This document shows, piece after piece, positions 41,682-49,775 of a DNA stretch of 64,000 nt. Numbering within the stretch: the first letter of the stretch is position 1; each line of letters opens with the position of its first letter. A program made the position numbers and the translations under genes. The notes below the pieces were generated by a model. It worked only from the letters and a program-made list of their open reading frames with translations, made no database searches and was not told where the DNA came from. Origin of the DNA: WTXA01 sp964415195 (GTDB lineage: Bacteria; Bacillota; TC1). The DNA lies in contig CAYPYD010000004.1 in NCBI GenBank assembly GCA_964415195.1, positions 1 to 64,000 on the forward strand, written 5' to 3'.

Positions 41682-42473
41682 TTGAAAATATTAGTATGTA
41701 TGAAACAAGTACCAGACACCAGTGAAGTTACCCTTGACCCTGTAACAAACACCCTCATAAGAAAAGGAGTCAGAAGTATTATCAATCCAGATGATAAAGC
41801 GGGTATTGAAGCGGCTCTCTCCTTAAGAGATGAGATTGATAATGTTGAAGTAATTGTTGTTTCCATGGGTCCTCTACAAGCAGAAATCGCTCTAAGGGAA
41901 GCCCTTGCTATGGGTTGTGATAAAGCTTATCTAATATCTGATCGCAAGTTTGGCGGATCCGATACTTTAGCAACTTCTACCATATTAGCAGCTGCTCTTA
42001 AGAAGATTGGTTTTGACCTTATAATTACTGGAAGACAAGCTATCGATGGCGATACAGCACAAGTTGGACCACAAATAGCTGAACACCTTGGTATACCTCA
42101 TGTCAGTTATGTTGAAGAGTTTTCTTATGATGGTGATGCTATGGTTGTCCTAAGACAGTTTGAAGATAGATATCATAAAATCAGGGTTAAATTCCCTTGC
42201 CTTCTAACTGCTATAAGCGGCTATAAGGAACCTAGGTATTTAACAGTTTCTGGTGTTTTTGATGCAGATAAGAAGGAAATAAAGCACTTTGGATATGAGG
42301 AACTTAAAGAGCACTTAGATGAAAGTTGTATTGGACTTAAGGGTTCTCCAACAAAAGTGGTTAAATCCTATACCAAGGAACAAAAGTCACAAGGGACAGT
42401 CCTAAAGGGACTAACTAATAATGAAGCTGTTGAGGCCATAATGGCAAGATTAAAAGAAGGGCATATTATATAG
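41682..42473 (+). CDS. etfB: Electron transfer flavoprotein subunit beta
   Basis: A 263-residue EtfB. KILVCMKQVPDTSEVTLDP, INPDDKAGIEAALSLRD, then GGSDTLATSTILAAALKKIGFDLIITGRQAIDGDTAQVGPQIAEHLGIP and TAISGYKEPRYLTVSGVFDA are standard for anaerobe EtfB, the DGDTAQVGPQ segment being common in electron-bifurcating forms. TTG start, with GGGAGGGTAAG upstream. It passes electrons between acyl-CoA dehydrogenase and the EtfA moiety of the next protein, 12 bases downstream. Confidence 0.93.
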   Translation: MKILVCMKQVPDTSEVTLDPVTNTLIRKGVRSIINPDDKAGIEAALSLRDEIDNVEVIVVSMGPLQAEIALREALAMGCDKAYLISDRKFGGSDTLATSTILAAALKKIGFDLIITGRQAIDGDTAQVGPQIAEHLGIPHVSYVEEFSYDGDAMVVLRQFEDRYHKIRVKFPCLLTAISGYKEPRYLTVSGVFDADKKEIKHFGYEELKEHLDESCIGLKGSPTKVVKSYTKEQKSQGTVLKGLTNNEAVEAIMARLKEGHII

Positions 42474-42485
42474 GGGTGAAAAATT

Positions 42486-44297
42486 TTGAGTAAAGATATA
42501 TTTGTTTTTATTGAACAAAGAGATGGAAATATCCAAAATGTCAGTTTTGAACTAATAGGTGAAGCAAGCTCCCTGGCAGAAGATTTAGGGCAGAAGGTAA
42601 TTGGGGTACTACTAGGAAGCGGAATTGAAGATAAAGCTGAGGCACTAATAGAGTATGGTGCCGACGAAGTTATAGTTGTTGATCACAAGATACTAAAGGA
42701 ATATATGACTGAACCATATGCTAAAGCCTTAAAAGACATTGTTCTAGATAGGGACCCAGAAATTCTACTAATAGGAGCAACAACAATTGGTAGAGATTTA
42801 GGACCTCGTATTTCTGCTAGATTGAGAACTGGACTAACAGCTGATTGTACCTCCTTGTTCATCGATCCTGAAACAAAGGATCTACATATGACCAGACCAG
42901 CTTTTGGTGGCAATTTGATGGCTGTCATCCAATGTAGAAATCACAGACCACAAATGGCAACAATAAGACCAGGGGTTATGCAACCAATTGAACGAGATGA
43001 AACCAGAAAAGGAATTGTTAATGTAGTTGAGATAGATTTCTCTTCTATCGGTAATAATGTTGAGATATTAGAAGTTATCAAGAAAGAAAAGAAAAGTTCT
43101 GATATAACCAAAGCTAAATACGTAGTAAGTGGTGGACGAGGAGTAGGTAGTAAGGAAAACTTTGATAAGTTGAAGGAACTATCAGAAGTCATTGGTGGTG
43201 AAGTAGCTGGTTCAAGAGCTGCTGTTGAAGCTGGTTGGTTAGAAACTGATAAACAAGTAGGACAAACTGGTAAGACAGTAAGACCAGAGCTCTACATAGC
43301 TTGTGGTATTTCAGGAGCTATTCAACATGTAGCGGGGATGGAAAATTCCGGGATGGTTATTGGTATAAACAAAAATGATACTGCTCCCATTTTTGATGTG
43401 GCAGATCTAGGTATCGTAGGTGATGTGAATGCAATATTACCTCCGCTAATAACTGCTATTAAGAAAGCTAAGGAAGAGGGTAGAGATTATATTGCTCCTG
43501 CCTCAAATAAATATATGGGAATGGAGAATATTCTCTACAACGTAAATAATGGGATTGGTTATTTAACTATAAATAGACCTAAATCATTAAATGCCTTAAA
43601 TAGAAAAACCTTATTGGAAATTGGAGCTGTAGTAGATATTTTGGAAAAGGACGAAGCTGTACAGGTGCTTATTGTCAGAGGTGCTGGTGGTAGAGCATTT
43701 GTAGCTGGAGCTGATATTTCCTTAATGTTAGATATGGATGAGGCGGCAGGTGAGGAAATCTCAACACTAGCTCAGTCTGTATTTTCTAGATTGAAAAATT
43801 TACCTCAGATTGTAATAGGTGCCATAAACGGGTATGCCTTAGGTGGGGGCAACGAGTTGGCCATGGCTTGTGATATTAGAATAGCAAGTAGTAGAGCCAA
43901 GTTTGGTCAGCCTGAGGTTAAGCTTGGGCTCATTCCAGGTTTTGGTGGTACTCAGCGCTTGCAAAGGTTAGTAGGACAGGGATATTCCAAGGAGTTAATC
44001 TTTACAGGAGATATGATTAGTGCTGAAGAGGCTTATCGTATTGGGCTTGTTAGTAAAGTTGTAGCTCCAGAGGCTCTAAATAGGGTCGTTAATGACTTGG
44101 CTATGAAGATTATGAGCAATGGTATACAAGCAGTGAAAATGGCCAAGAAGGCTATAAATGAGGGCGGCTGTGTAGATCTTGATAACGGCTTGGCTGTGGA
44201 GAATAGAGAATGGACCAATTGTTTTACAAATGATGAGTCTAAAGAGGGCATGTCGGCGTTTGTAGAAAAAAGAAAACCTAGATTTAAGGATTTTTAA
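42486..44297 (+). CDS. EtfA-enoyl-CoA hydratase fusion protein
   Basis: One 603-residue frame holds a complete EtfA and a complete crotonase. EtfA is residues 1-335: FAD-binding RGVGSKENFDKL, GSRAAVEAGW, VGQTGKTVRPELYIACGISGAIQH and NKNDTAPIFDVADLGIVGDV are intact. After a linker of about ten residues (IAPASNKYMG), residues 346-603 are an enoyl-CoA hydratase with oxyanion-hole FVAGADI and both catalytic Glu (Glu457 in GGGNELAM and Glu477 in GQPEVKLGLIPGFGGTQR), 20 apart as in the family. No stop, frameshift or ribosome site separates the halves; Met346 lacks a Shine-Dalgarno site. The fusion joins Etf and hydratase steps of one acyl-CoA pathway. TTG start with GGGGTG upstream. Confidence 0.88.
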   Translation: MSKDIFVFIEQRDGNIQNVSFELIGEASSLAEDLGQKVIGVLLGSGIEDKAEALIEYGADEVIVVDHKILKEYMTEPYAKALKDIVLDRDPEILLIGATTIGRDLGPRISARLRTGLTADCTSLFIDPETKDLHMTRPAFGGNLMAVIQCRNHRPQMATIRPGVMQPIERDETRKGIVNVVEIDFSSIGNNVEILEVIKKEKKSSDITKAKYVVSGGRGVGSKENFDKLKELSEVIGGEVAGSRAAVEAGWLETDKQVGQTGKTVRPELYIACGISGAIQHVAGMENSGMVIGINKNDTAPIFDVADLGIVGDVNAILPPLITAIKKAKEEGRDYIAPASNKYMGMENILYNVNNGIGYLTINRPKSLNALNRKTLLEIGAVVDILEKDEAVQVLIVRGAGGRAFVAGADISLMLDMDEAAGEEISTLAQSVFSRLKNLPQIVIGAINGYALGGGNELAMACDIRIASSRAKFGQPEVKLGLIPGFGGTQRLQRLVGQGYSKELIFTGDMISAEEAYRIGLVSKVVAPEALNRVVNDLAMKIMSNGIQAVKMAKKAINEGGCVDLDNGLAVENREWTNCFTNDESKEGMSAFVEKRKPRFKDF

Positions 44298-44328
44298 ATT
44301 TATATAATAAATATTTATGGAGGTAGTA

Positions 44329-44874
44329 ATGATGGACTTTAAAGAATGTTTAAGTGGTAGAAGAAGTATAAGGAAATTCAAGGATGTTAAAGTGGAGCAT
44401 GAACTTATTGAGAAGATAGTAGAGGGAGCATCATATTCTCCTTCTTGGAAGAATTCTCAAATTGCCAGGTATATTATTGTTGAAGACAAAGCTTTATTAA
44501 ATAAGATGGCAGATGAATGTGTTATGGGCTTTGAGCATAATGCCAATATTATTAGAAAGGCTCCAGCTGTTGTACTTGTTACTTATGTAACTGGTCGTTC
44601 TGGATATGATAAAGATGGTAATTATTCGACTAGCAAGGGTGCTGGTTGGGAGATGTTTGATGCTGGTATTGCTTCACAGTCTTTTTCTCTTCAAGCACAT
44701 GCGGAAGGTCTTGGTTGTGTTATAATGGGTGTTTTTGATGAGGATTTGGTAGCTGAAGCGGCAGATATCCCAGAAGGTCAGAAATTGGGAGCAATGTTAG
44801 CTATTGGTTACCCTGATGAGGAGCCAGCTATGCCAAAGCGCAAAGGTGTAGAAGAATTAGTTAGTTATAGGTAA
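44329..44874 (+). CDS. Nitroreductase family protein
   Basis: A 181-residue FMN nitroreductase. CLSGRRSIRKFKDVKVEHELIEKIVEGASYSPSWKNSQIARYIIV starts the fold; the GKDGNYSTSKGAGWEMFDAGIASQSFSLQAHAEGLGCVIMGVFDEDLV helix and GAMLAIGYPDEEP complete the FMN site. NAD(P)H-dependent reduction of quinones or nitro compounds is likely; the physiological substrate is unknown. ATG at 44329 has GGAGG five bases before it; an in-frame ATG at 44317 would precede the ribosome site. It follows the EtfA fusion by 31 bases and may be last in that operon. Confidence 0.9.
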   Translation: MMDFKECLSGRRSIRKFKDVKVEHELIEKIVEGASYSPSWKNSQIARYIIVEDKALLNKMADECVMGFEHNANIIRKAPAVVLVTYVTGRSGYDKDGNYSTSKGAGWEMFDAGIASQSFSLQAHAEGLGCVIMGVFDEDLVAEAADIPEGQKLGAMLAIGYPDEEPAMPKRKGVEELVSYR

Positions 44875-44890
44875 GGGAAGATTAAGTATC

Positions 44891-44919
44891 TTGATAACAT
44901 ATCGAAAAAGTAGTATTAT
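44891..44919 (+). promoter_or_regulatory. Promoter of the rubredoxin-domain gene
   Basis: TTGATA (44891-44896), 17 bases, TATTAT (44914-44919), followed by CAAATATAT. The same TATTATCAAA..ATAT sequence occurs in the promoter at 45351. Confidence 0.65.
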
Positions 44920-44962
44920 CAAATATATATAGAAATATTTATTTTGAAAGGGGATACTAATT

Positions 44963-45292
44963 ATGTTATGGAAATGTTCTAGTTGTGGTTTTATGCACGA
45001 AGATGATAATGCACCTGATGTTTGTCCTAAATGTGGAGCACCTAAAGAAAAGTTTGTTGCACTATCTGAAGAAGATGCTGAAAAAGTTTATACTTCAGAT
45101 CGTACCAATGATATTCACATGGAAATCATTGAATTATCAATGAAAATTGCTGATCTGGCCTTGGAGGGTATAGAGATAGATCTTGACCCAAATTGTGTAT
45201 CAGTTTTTGCCAAAGCTTGCGATGAAGCTTGGGTGATAAAACAAAGAAGTAAAGCTGAAATTGCTGGACATATGACAAAAGGAAAATGGTAA
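44963..45292 (+). CDS. Rubredoxin-like zinc-ribbon protein with helical extension
   Basis: A 109-residue protein. The first 35 residues form a rubredoxin-like domain (KCSSCGFMHEDDNAPDVCPKCGAPKEKFV) of the type seen at the C-terminus of rubrerythrin and NADH:rubredoxin partners; the CxxC...CPxCG spacing fits one Fe(Cys)4. The remaining 70 residues (NDIHMEIIELSMKIADLALEGIEIDLDPNCVSVFAKACDEAWVIKQRSKAEIAGHM) are helical and not assigned. It may carry electrons in peroxide reduction. GAAAGGGGATAC precedes ATG. Own promoter and terminator. Confidence 0.85.
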   Translation: MLWKCSSCGFMHEDDNAPDVCPKCGAPKEKFVALSEEDAEKVYTSDRTNDIHMEIIELSMKIADLALEGIEIDLDPNCVSVFAKACDEAWVIKQRSKAEIAGHMTKGKW

Positions 45293-45308
45293 TTAATATG
45301 TAATTGGT

Positions 45309-45338
45309 AAGGCACCCTAAAATAAGGGGTGCCTTTTA
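45309..45338 (+). terminator. Hairpin terminator
   Basis: AAGGCACCC/GGGTGCCTT stem (loop TAAAATAAG) with a T run. Confidence 0.88.
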
Positions 45339-45350
45339 CTTATAGTGCTA

Positions 45351-45379
45351 TTGCCAATAATCTGTCAAAAGGGTATTAT
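45351..45379 (+). promoter_or_regulatory. Promoter of the nitroreductase-MsrA gene
   Basis: TTGCCA (45351-45356), 17 bases, TATTAT (45374-45379), followed by CAAAATATAT, much like the promoter at 44891. Confidence 0.6.
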
Positions 45380-45422
45380 CAAAATATATGGTATTCATTG
45401 TAATTAATTGGAGGAAGAACTT

Positions 45423-46766
45423 ATGAACAAATTGGTTCAAATTATAACTGAAAGAAAATCAACAAGAACTTTTGAAAACAAACCTATCGATATAGATACA
45501 CAACATCTAATCAAAGAACATATAATAAGTTTAAATAATCCCTTTGGTGTTAAAATAAGGTATGATTTGCTGGAAAATAATAAAAAAGATACTACAGAGA
45601 AGCTGGGTACTTATGGAATTATTAGAAATCCTAGTAATTTTATTACTGCAACACTTGTAGATGAGAAATTTGCTCTTGAGGCTTTAGGTTATGAGATGGA
45701 AGAGTTGATTCTTTATCTAACTGAAATAGGAATTGGTACCTGTTGGCTAGGTGGAACTTTTAACAGAAGTCAATTCGCTGAGGAAGTGGGCTTAAAAGAT
45801 GGAGAAATTATACCAATTATTGTACCAATCGGTTATATTGCAGAAAAGAAATCTCTAACTGAGAGAGTTATGAGAAAAATGTCCAAAGGTGATTCAAGAA
45901 AAGATTGGCAGGAGTTGTTCTTTAAGAGTGACTTTAATAGCCAATTATCAACAACAGATGCAGGTATTTACAGTGATGTTTTAGAAATGGTAAGATTAGG
46001 TCCTTCTGCTTCTAATAAACAACCTTGGAGAATTGTTAAAGAGAGTAATAAATTTCATTTCTATGAGTACTCTACACCTGGTTACAGTAAAATGTTCCCT
46101 TATGATATTCAACGGATTGATATGGGAATTGCAGCTGCGCATTTTAGTCTTACAGCTCAGTCAAAAGGCTTAGTTGGGAATTTTAGTGTTGAGGAACCAA
46201 GTCTTAAAGTTTCTGAAAACACCATATATAAGTTTACATGGATAGGGGATGATAATTTGACTACAAAGTATAAGGAAATTATTCTAGCTGGTGGTTGTTT
46301 TTGGGGTACTGAAAAATATCTATCACTTATTAAAGGCATTATTAGTACAGAAGTAGGTTATGCCAATGGTAACACTCCATGTCCAACCTATCAGGATGTA
46401 TGTTATAAGAATACTGGTCATACAGAAGCAGTAAAAGTAGTTTATGATCCAAAGGTTATTAATCTAACAACAATACTTGACCTTTTCTATGACGTTATAA
46501 ATCCAACCTCAATAAATAAACAAGGTAATGATGTTGGTAGCCAATATAGATCTGGCATTTATTATGTTGATGAAGTTGATTTAGAAGTTATCCAAAAATC
46601 TATCCAGGAATTACAAACTAGATTTGAAGAGAAAATTGCAATCGAAGTTTTACCTCTTGAGAATTATACGACTGCAGAGGAATATCATCAGAAGTATTTA
46701 GATAAAAATCCGGGTGGTTATTGTCATATTGGTCCTGATAAATTCAAGAAGGCTATGGATAGTTAA
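45423..46766 (+). CDS. Nitroreductase-MsrA fusion protein
   Basis: A 447-residue two-domain protein. Residues 1-275 match the TM1586-type nitroreductase family (ITERKSTRTFENKPID, TEIGIGTCWLGGTFNRSQFAEEVGL, VPIGY, then the second half DVLEMVRLGPSASNKQPWRIVKE, RIDMGIAAAHFSLTAQSKGLVG). Residues 284-447 are a full peptide-methionine (S)-S-oxide reductase with catalytic Cys292 (GGCFWGTEKYL) and a possible resolving Cys in GGYCHIGP. NYTTAEEYHQKYL and DVGSQYRSGIYY are conserved. The link suggests a flavin domain joined to a methionine-sulfoxide repair domain. GGAGGAAG precedes ATG. It may run into the CrtQ-like gene (15-base gap). Confidence 0.9.
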   Translation: MNKLVQIITERKSTRTFENKPIDIDTQHLIKEHIISLNNPFGVKIRYDLLENNKKDTTEKLGTYGIIRNPSNFITATLVDEKFALEALGYEMEELILYLTEIGIGTCWLGGTFNRSQFAEEVGLKDGEIIPIIVPIGYIAEKKSLTERVMRKMSKGDSRKDWQELFFKSDFNSQLSTTDAGIYSDVLEMVRLGPSASNKQPWRIVKESNKFHFYEYSTPGYSKMFPYDIQRIDMGIAAAHFSLTAQSKGLVGNFSVEEPSLKVSENTIYKFTWIGDDNLTTKYKEIILAGGCFWGTEKYLSLIKGIISTEVGYANGNTPCPTYQDVCYKNTGHTEAVKVVYDPKVINLTTILDLFYDVINPTSINKQGNDVGSQYRSGIYYVDEVDLEVIQKSIQELQTRFEEKIAIEVLPLENYTTAEEYHQKYLDKNPGGYCHIGPDKFKKAMDS

Positions 46767-46781
46767 TAGGGGGTTAATTTC

Positions 46782-47909
46782 ATGCTAATAATTATCTATG
46801 CAACTATAATATTTGGACTAATAGCTACTTTGATGCTTTTCTTTAAGTTGCCTAAAATAGGTAATGTGATGAAGGAAGTGATGGTAAATAGGAGTGGTGT
46901 TACCTATCTTTCGGTCTCTGTCATTATACCCGCTAGAAATGAAGAACATAATTTGCCTCATATCCTTAATGACTTGATGAAACAAACCTATCCTATTCAT
47001 GAAATAATTTGTGTAGATGATGGGTCTATAGATAAAACACCAGATATTATAAAGAAATATTCGGAATTAGGTCTTGTTAATGTAAAGGCAATTGGTGTAG
47101 ATAAGTTGCCAAAAGGATGGAAGGGTAAGGCATGGGCTTGTCAAAGTGGAGCAAAAGCAGCTAATGGAGAGTTGCTTCTATTTATTGATTCAGATGTTAG
47201 ATTATCTGATAAGGCTGTTGAATTATTGATTGGTAGATATTTAATTACAGGGAAGCCTATATCAGTACAACCTTATCATACGATGAAAAAGCACTATGAA
47301 TATTTATCATTATTCTTTAATCTGATAGAAGTCTGTGGTACAGGACTTAGCATTTTGGGAAGCAAGTTTACTCAGGGGTTTTTTGGGCCTGTCTTATTGA
47401 TTGAAAAAAGGATTTTTAGTAAATTTGGTGGTTATGAAAGAGTTAAAAATAGAGTCATAGAAGATTTCGATCTTGGAAAATACCTTGGACGACATGGATT
47501 GATGATTGAGTTATTCCTAGGTGGTAAGGATATAAGGTTTAGGATGTATTCTATGTCAATTAAGGAATTATTTGAAGGCTGGTCAAAGAACTTTGCTAGT
47601 GGTTCTATTTCTATGAAAAGGTGGTTGTTTCTTGTTATAGTATGGTGGATTGGCTATTTAATATTATTACCTGCACTATTTGTTTGGTCGGTTTTAGTAA
47701 GTAGTGATCAGAATATTTTAATCCTTGCCGGGCTCTATATTTTTAGTGTCTTTTTGATTTATAGGGCGGCAAAAGCTGTTGGTTCATATCCTTTGTACAT
47801 ATGCTTTATGTACCCAATATATTTACTTAGTTTTCAGATTATTTATCTTTATTCAATTATTGGCACCTATTTTTTAAAAACAACAACTTGGAAAGGGAGA
47901 AAACTATAG
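46782..47909 (+). CDS. CrtQ-like glycosyltransferase family 2
   Basis: A 375-residue membrane glycosyltransferase. An N-terminal helix (about 1-20), the GT2 domain (VSVIIPARNEEHNLPHILNDLMKQTYP, VDDGSIDKTPDI, LLLFIDSDVRL, GFFGPVLLIEKRIFSKFGGYERVKNRVIEDFDLGKYL) and three or four C-terminal helices match staphylococcal 4,4'-diaponeurosporenoate glycosyltransferase (CrtQ). The acceptor here may be a carotenoid or another lipid; none of the early carotenoid genes (crtM) are in the window. AGGGGGTT precedes ATG. The acyltransferase gene starts directly at the stop. Confidence 0.85.
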   Translation: MLIIIYATIIFGLIATLMLFFKLPKIGNVMKEVMVNRSGVTYLSVSVIIPARNEEHNLPHILNDLMKQTYPIHEIICVDDGSIDKTPDIIKKYSELGLVNVKAIGVDKLPKGWKGKAWACQSGAKAANGELLLFIDSDVRLSDKAVELLIGRYLITGKPISVQPYHTMKKHYEYLSLFFNLIEVCGTGLSILGSKFTQGFFGPVLLIEKRIFSKFGGYERVKNRVIEDFDLGKYLGRHGLMIELFLGGKDIRFRMYSMSIKELFEGWSKNFASGSISMKRWLFLVIVWWIGYLILLPALFVWSVLVSSDQNILILAGLYIFSVFLIYRAAKAVGSYPLYICFMYPIYLLSFQIIYLYSIIGTYFLKTTTWKGRKL

Positions 47910-48386
47910 ATGCAAATTTTCTACTTACCGAACTGGGTGATGATTCTTTCATATTTCATTGGCTGGCCTCTTTTACAGTTGGTAGTTGCTTTTTTAGTAA
48001 ATTTTATGGATGAAAAATACTTCCAACCGGATAACTTTATCTTGAAAAGTAGGAAATGGGAATCTAGGTTATATAGGCGAATAATCAGGGTTCCAAAGTG
48101 GAAGCATCTTCTTCCTGATGGGGCAGCAACTTACAAGCGTGGTTTTAGGAAAAAGAATTTAGAGAGCAGTGATTCCGATTATTTGAACAAATTCATAATT
48201 GAAACTGGTAGGGCTGAGATTATGCATTGGTTGGAGATTTTGCCTTTTTGGGTTTTTGGTCTATGGAGTCCAGGTTATGTTATTTGGATTATGTTAGGGT
48301 ATGCTTTAGTAGCTAATATACCTTGTATTTTGACCCAAAGGTTTAATAGACCAAGGCTAATTAAAATTAACAAGGTAAGAGTTTAA
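47910..48386 (+). CDS. CrtO-like acyltransferase
   Basis: A 158-residue membrane protein resembling glycosyl-4,4'-diaponeurosporenoate acyltransferase (CrtO): two or three helices, RRIIRVPKWKHLLPDGAATYKRGFRKK, TGRAEIMHWLEILPFWVFGLWSP and NIPCILTQRFNRPRL are the family pattern. In Staphylococcus aureus it adds a fatty acid to the glycosylated carotenoid in staphyloxanthin. Coupled to the CrtQ-like gene (stop TAG directly before ATG), it suggests an acylated glycolipid product. Confidence 0.8.
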   Translation: MQIFYLPNWVMILSYFIGWPLLQLVVAFLVNFMDEKYFQPDNFILKSRKWESRLYRRIIRVPKWKHLLPDGAATYKRGFRKKNLESSDSDYLNKFIIETGRAEIMHWLEILPFWVFGLWSPGYVIWIMLGYALVANIPCILTQRFNRPRLIKINKVRV

Positions 48387-48479
48387 ATGTTATATTTTCT
48401 TGATAAATTTTTATCTTTGAATGATATAATTAAAACAGAGAAATTGACTCTTGATTATAAAAGAAAACGAGGAATTAAA

Positions 48480-49166
48480 ATGAGCGATGAAAATAAAAAA
48501 GGCAGAATAAAAATCGTCAAAGATGGACCATATATAGTAACTGGTGGAATTGATCTCTCAGAAAAAATCATTACACCAAAAGGCAGGGGATATGTATTTA
48601 CCGAGGGAGAGCATTTTGAACATAAGGAAACATACTCCCTTTGTAGATGTGGTAAGACAAAGACTACCCCATATTGCGATGGTACTCATACTGAAGTGGG
48701 TTTTGTTGGTACAGAGAGGGCATCAAGGGAACCATATCATAATAGAGTAGGAATACTAGAGGGACCAGATCTTGATTTATTAGATGATGACAGGTGTGCT
48801 TATGCAAGATTTTGTCACAGGCAAGAGGGGAATGTCTGGGAGTTAACACAGTGGTCAGATGATCCTGGTTTGAAAAGTGAAGCTATTATTGCAGCTTATC
48901 AGTGTCCTACAGGAAGACTAGTAGCAAGAGAAAAAGATGGTTATGAAATAGACCCTGAGTATCCAGAGAGCATAGAGATATTGCAAGATCCACAGGAAAG
49001 AGTTAGTTGTGGTATCTTTGTCAAAGGTGGTATACCAATTGAATCCTCTGATGGCTTCGTTTATGAAAGAAGAAACAGAGTTGTATTATGTAGATGTGGG
49101 GAGTCAATTATTAAACCATTTTGCGATGCCTCTCATGTTACCTGTAAATACAAGGATAAAAAGTAA
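48480..49166 (+). CDS. CDGSH iron-sulfur domain protein
   Basis: A 228-residue protein with two CDGSH-type sites: YSLCRCGKTKTTPYCDGTH and VVLCRCGESIIKPFCDASH, near residues 53-72 and 200-220, each C-x-C-x9-C-x3-H. Between them a Fer4_19-like segment (GPDLDLLDDDRCAYARFCHRQEGNVWELT ... AYQCPTGRLVA) has more Cys residues. [2Fe-2S] clusters of this kind transfer electrons; the exact partner is unknown. A second Cys-rich middle region is typical for the bacterial long form. ATG at 48480 has GAGGAA upstream; the frame is open upstream but without a good site. Confidence 0.9.
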   Translation: MSDENKKGRIKIVKDGPYIVTGGIDLSEKIITPKGRGYVFTEGEHFEHKETYSLCRCGKTKTTPYCDGTHTEVGFVGTERASREPYHNRVGILEGPDLDLLDDDRCAYARFCHRQEGNVWELTQWSDDPGLKSEAIIAAYQCPTGRLVAREKDGYEIDPEYPESIEILQDPQERVSCGIFVKGGIPIESSDGFVYERRNRVVLCRCGESIIKPFCDASHVTCKYKDKK

Positions 49167-49178
49167 ATAGCAAATAGT

Positions 49179-49247
49179 ATTTTTCAGGAATGCATTCCTG
49201 AAAAATGGTGATATTGGATAATTTCAGGAATGTATTCCTGAAATTAT
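49179..49247. repeat. Two tandem 28-30-base palindromes sharing one core
   Basis: 49179-49206 is a perfect palindrome and 49218-49247 a near-perfect one. Both contain TTCAGGAATG and CATTCCTGAA (the second TATTCCTGAA) around a common centre and differ in their flanks. They lie 12 bases apart between the CDGSH and DUF523 genes. They could act as a rho-independent terminator/insulator pair or as tandem operators for the DUF523 gene. Confidence 0.75.
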
Positions 49248-49297
49248 TTATTTTCTGCTTGTTAGATAAAGAGACTAAATATGAAGGAGGGGGTTAA

Positions 49298-49741
49298 ATG
49301 TATATTGTAAGTGCATGTTTAGCTGGTATTAAATGTAGATATGACGGGAAGAGTAGTGAAAATGAATTTGTAATGAATTTGATAAAAGAAGGAAAAGCAA
49401 TTGCAGTTTGTCCTGAATTACTTGGAGGTTTAAAAACACCAAGACCTGCATGTGAAGTAACGATTGATACTGATGGAAATAGAAAAGTAGTAACCAAGGA
49501 TGGACGAGACTATTCCAAGGAATTCCAAGATGGTGCCAGGAAAACTTTGGAACTTGCCAAAAATAAAGACATCACCAAAGCAATATTAAAATCCAAAAGC
49601 CCATCTTGTGGTTGTGGACTCATACATGATGGATCTTTTACTGGAACAATGATTGAAGGCAATGGTCTAACTGCAGATCTATTATTAAAATCTGGATTAA
49701 AGGTTTTTACTGATAAGCAAATAGACGAATTTATGAAATAA
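49298..49741 (+). CDS. DUF523 (TudS-like) protein
   Basis: A 147-residue protein. Cys7 and Cys13 (SACLAGIKCRYDG), Cys38 with Glu40 (AVCPELLGG), Cys52 (RPACEV) and SPSCGCG (Ser103-Cys104-Gly-Cys106) match DUF523. Some members (TudS) bind a [4Fe-4S] cluster through three Cys and remove sulfur from thiouracil; the corresponding Cys, Glu and Ser are present here. Thiouracil activity is inferred. GGAGGGGG precedes ATG. Convergent with the C-GCAxxG-C-C gene. Confidence 0.88.
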   Translation: MYIVSACLAGIKCRYDGKSSENEFVMNLIKEGKAIAVCPELLGGLKTPRPACEVTIDTDGNRKVVTKDGRDYSKEFQDGARKTLELAKNKDITKAILKSKSPSCGCGLIHDGSFTGTMIEGNGLTADLLLKSGLKVFTDKQIDEFMK

Positions 49742-49745
49742 AAAT

Positions 49746-49771
49746 AAGGGAAGCCATAATTGGCTTCCCTT
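49746..49771. terminator. Bidirectional hairpin terminator
   Basis: AAGGGAAGCCA/TGGCTTCCCTT stem around TAAT, with flanking A/T tracts, between two convergent genes. Confidence 0.88.
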
Positions 49772-49775
49772 TACT

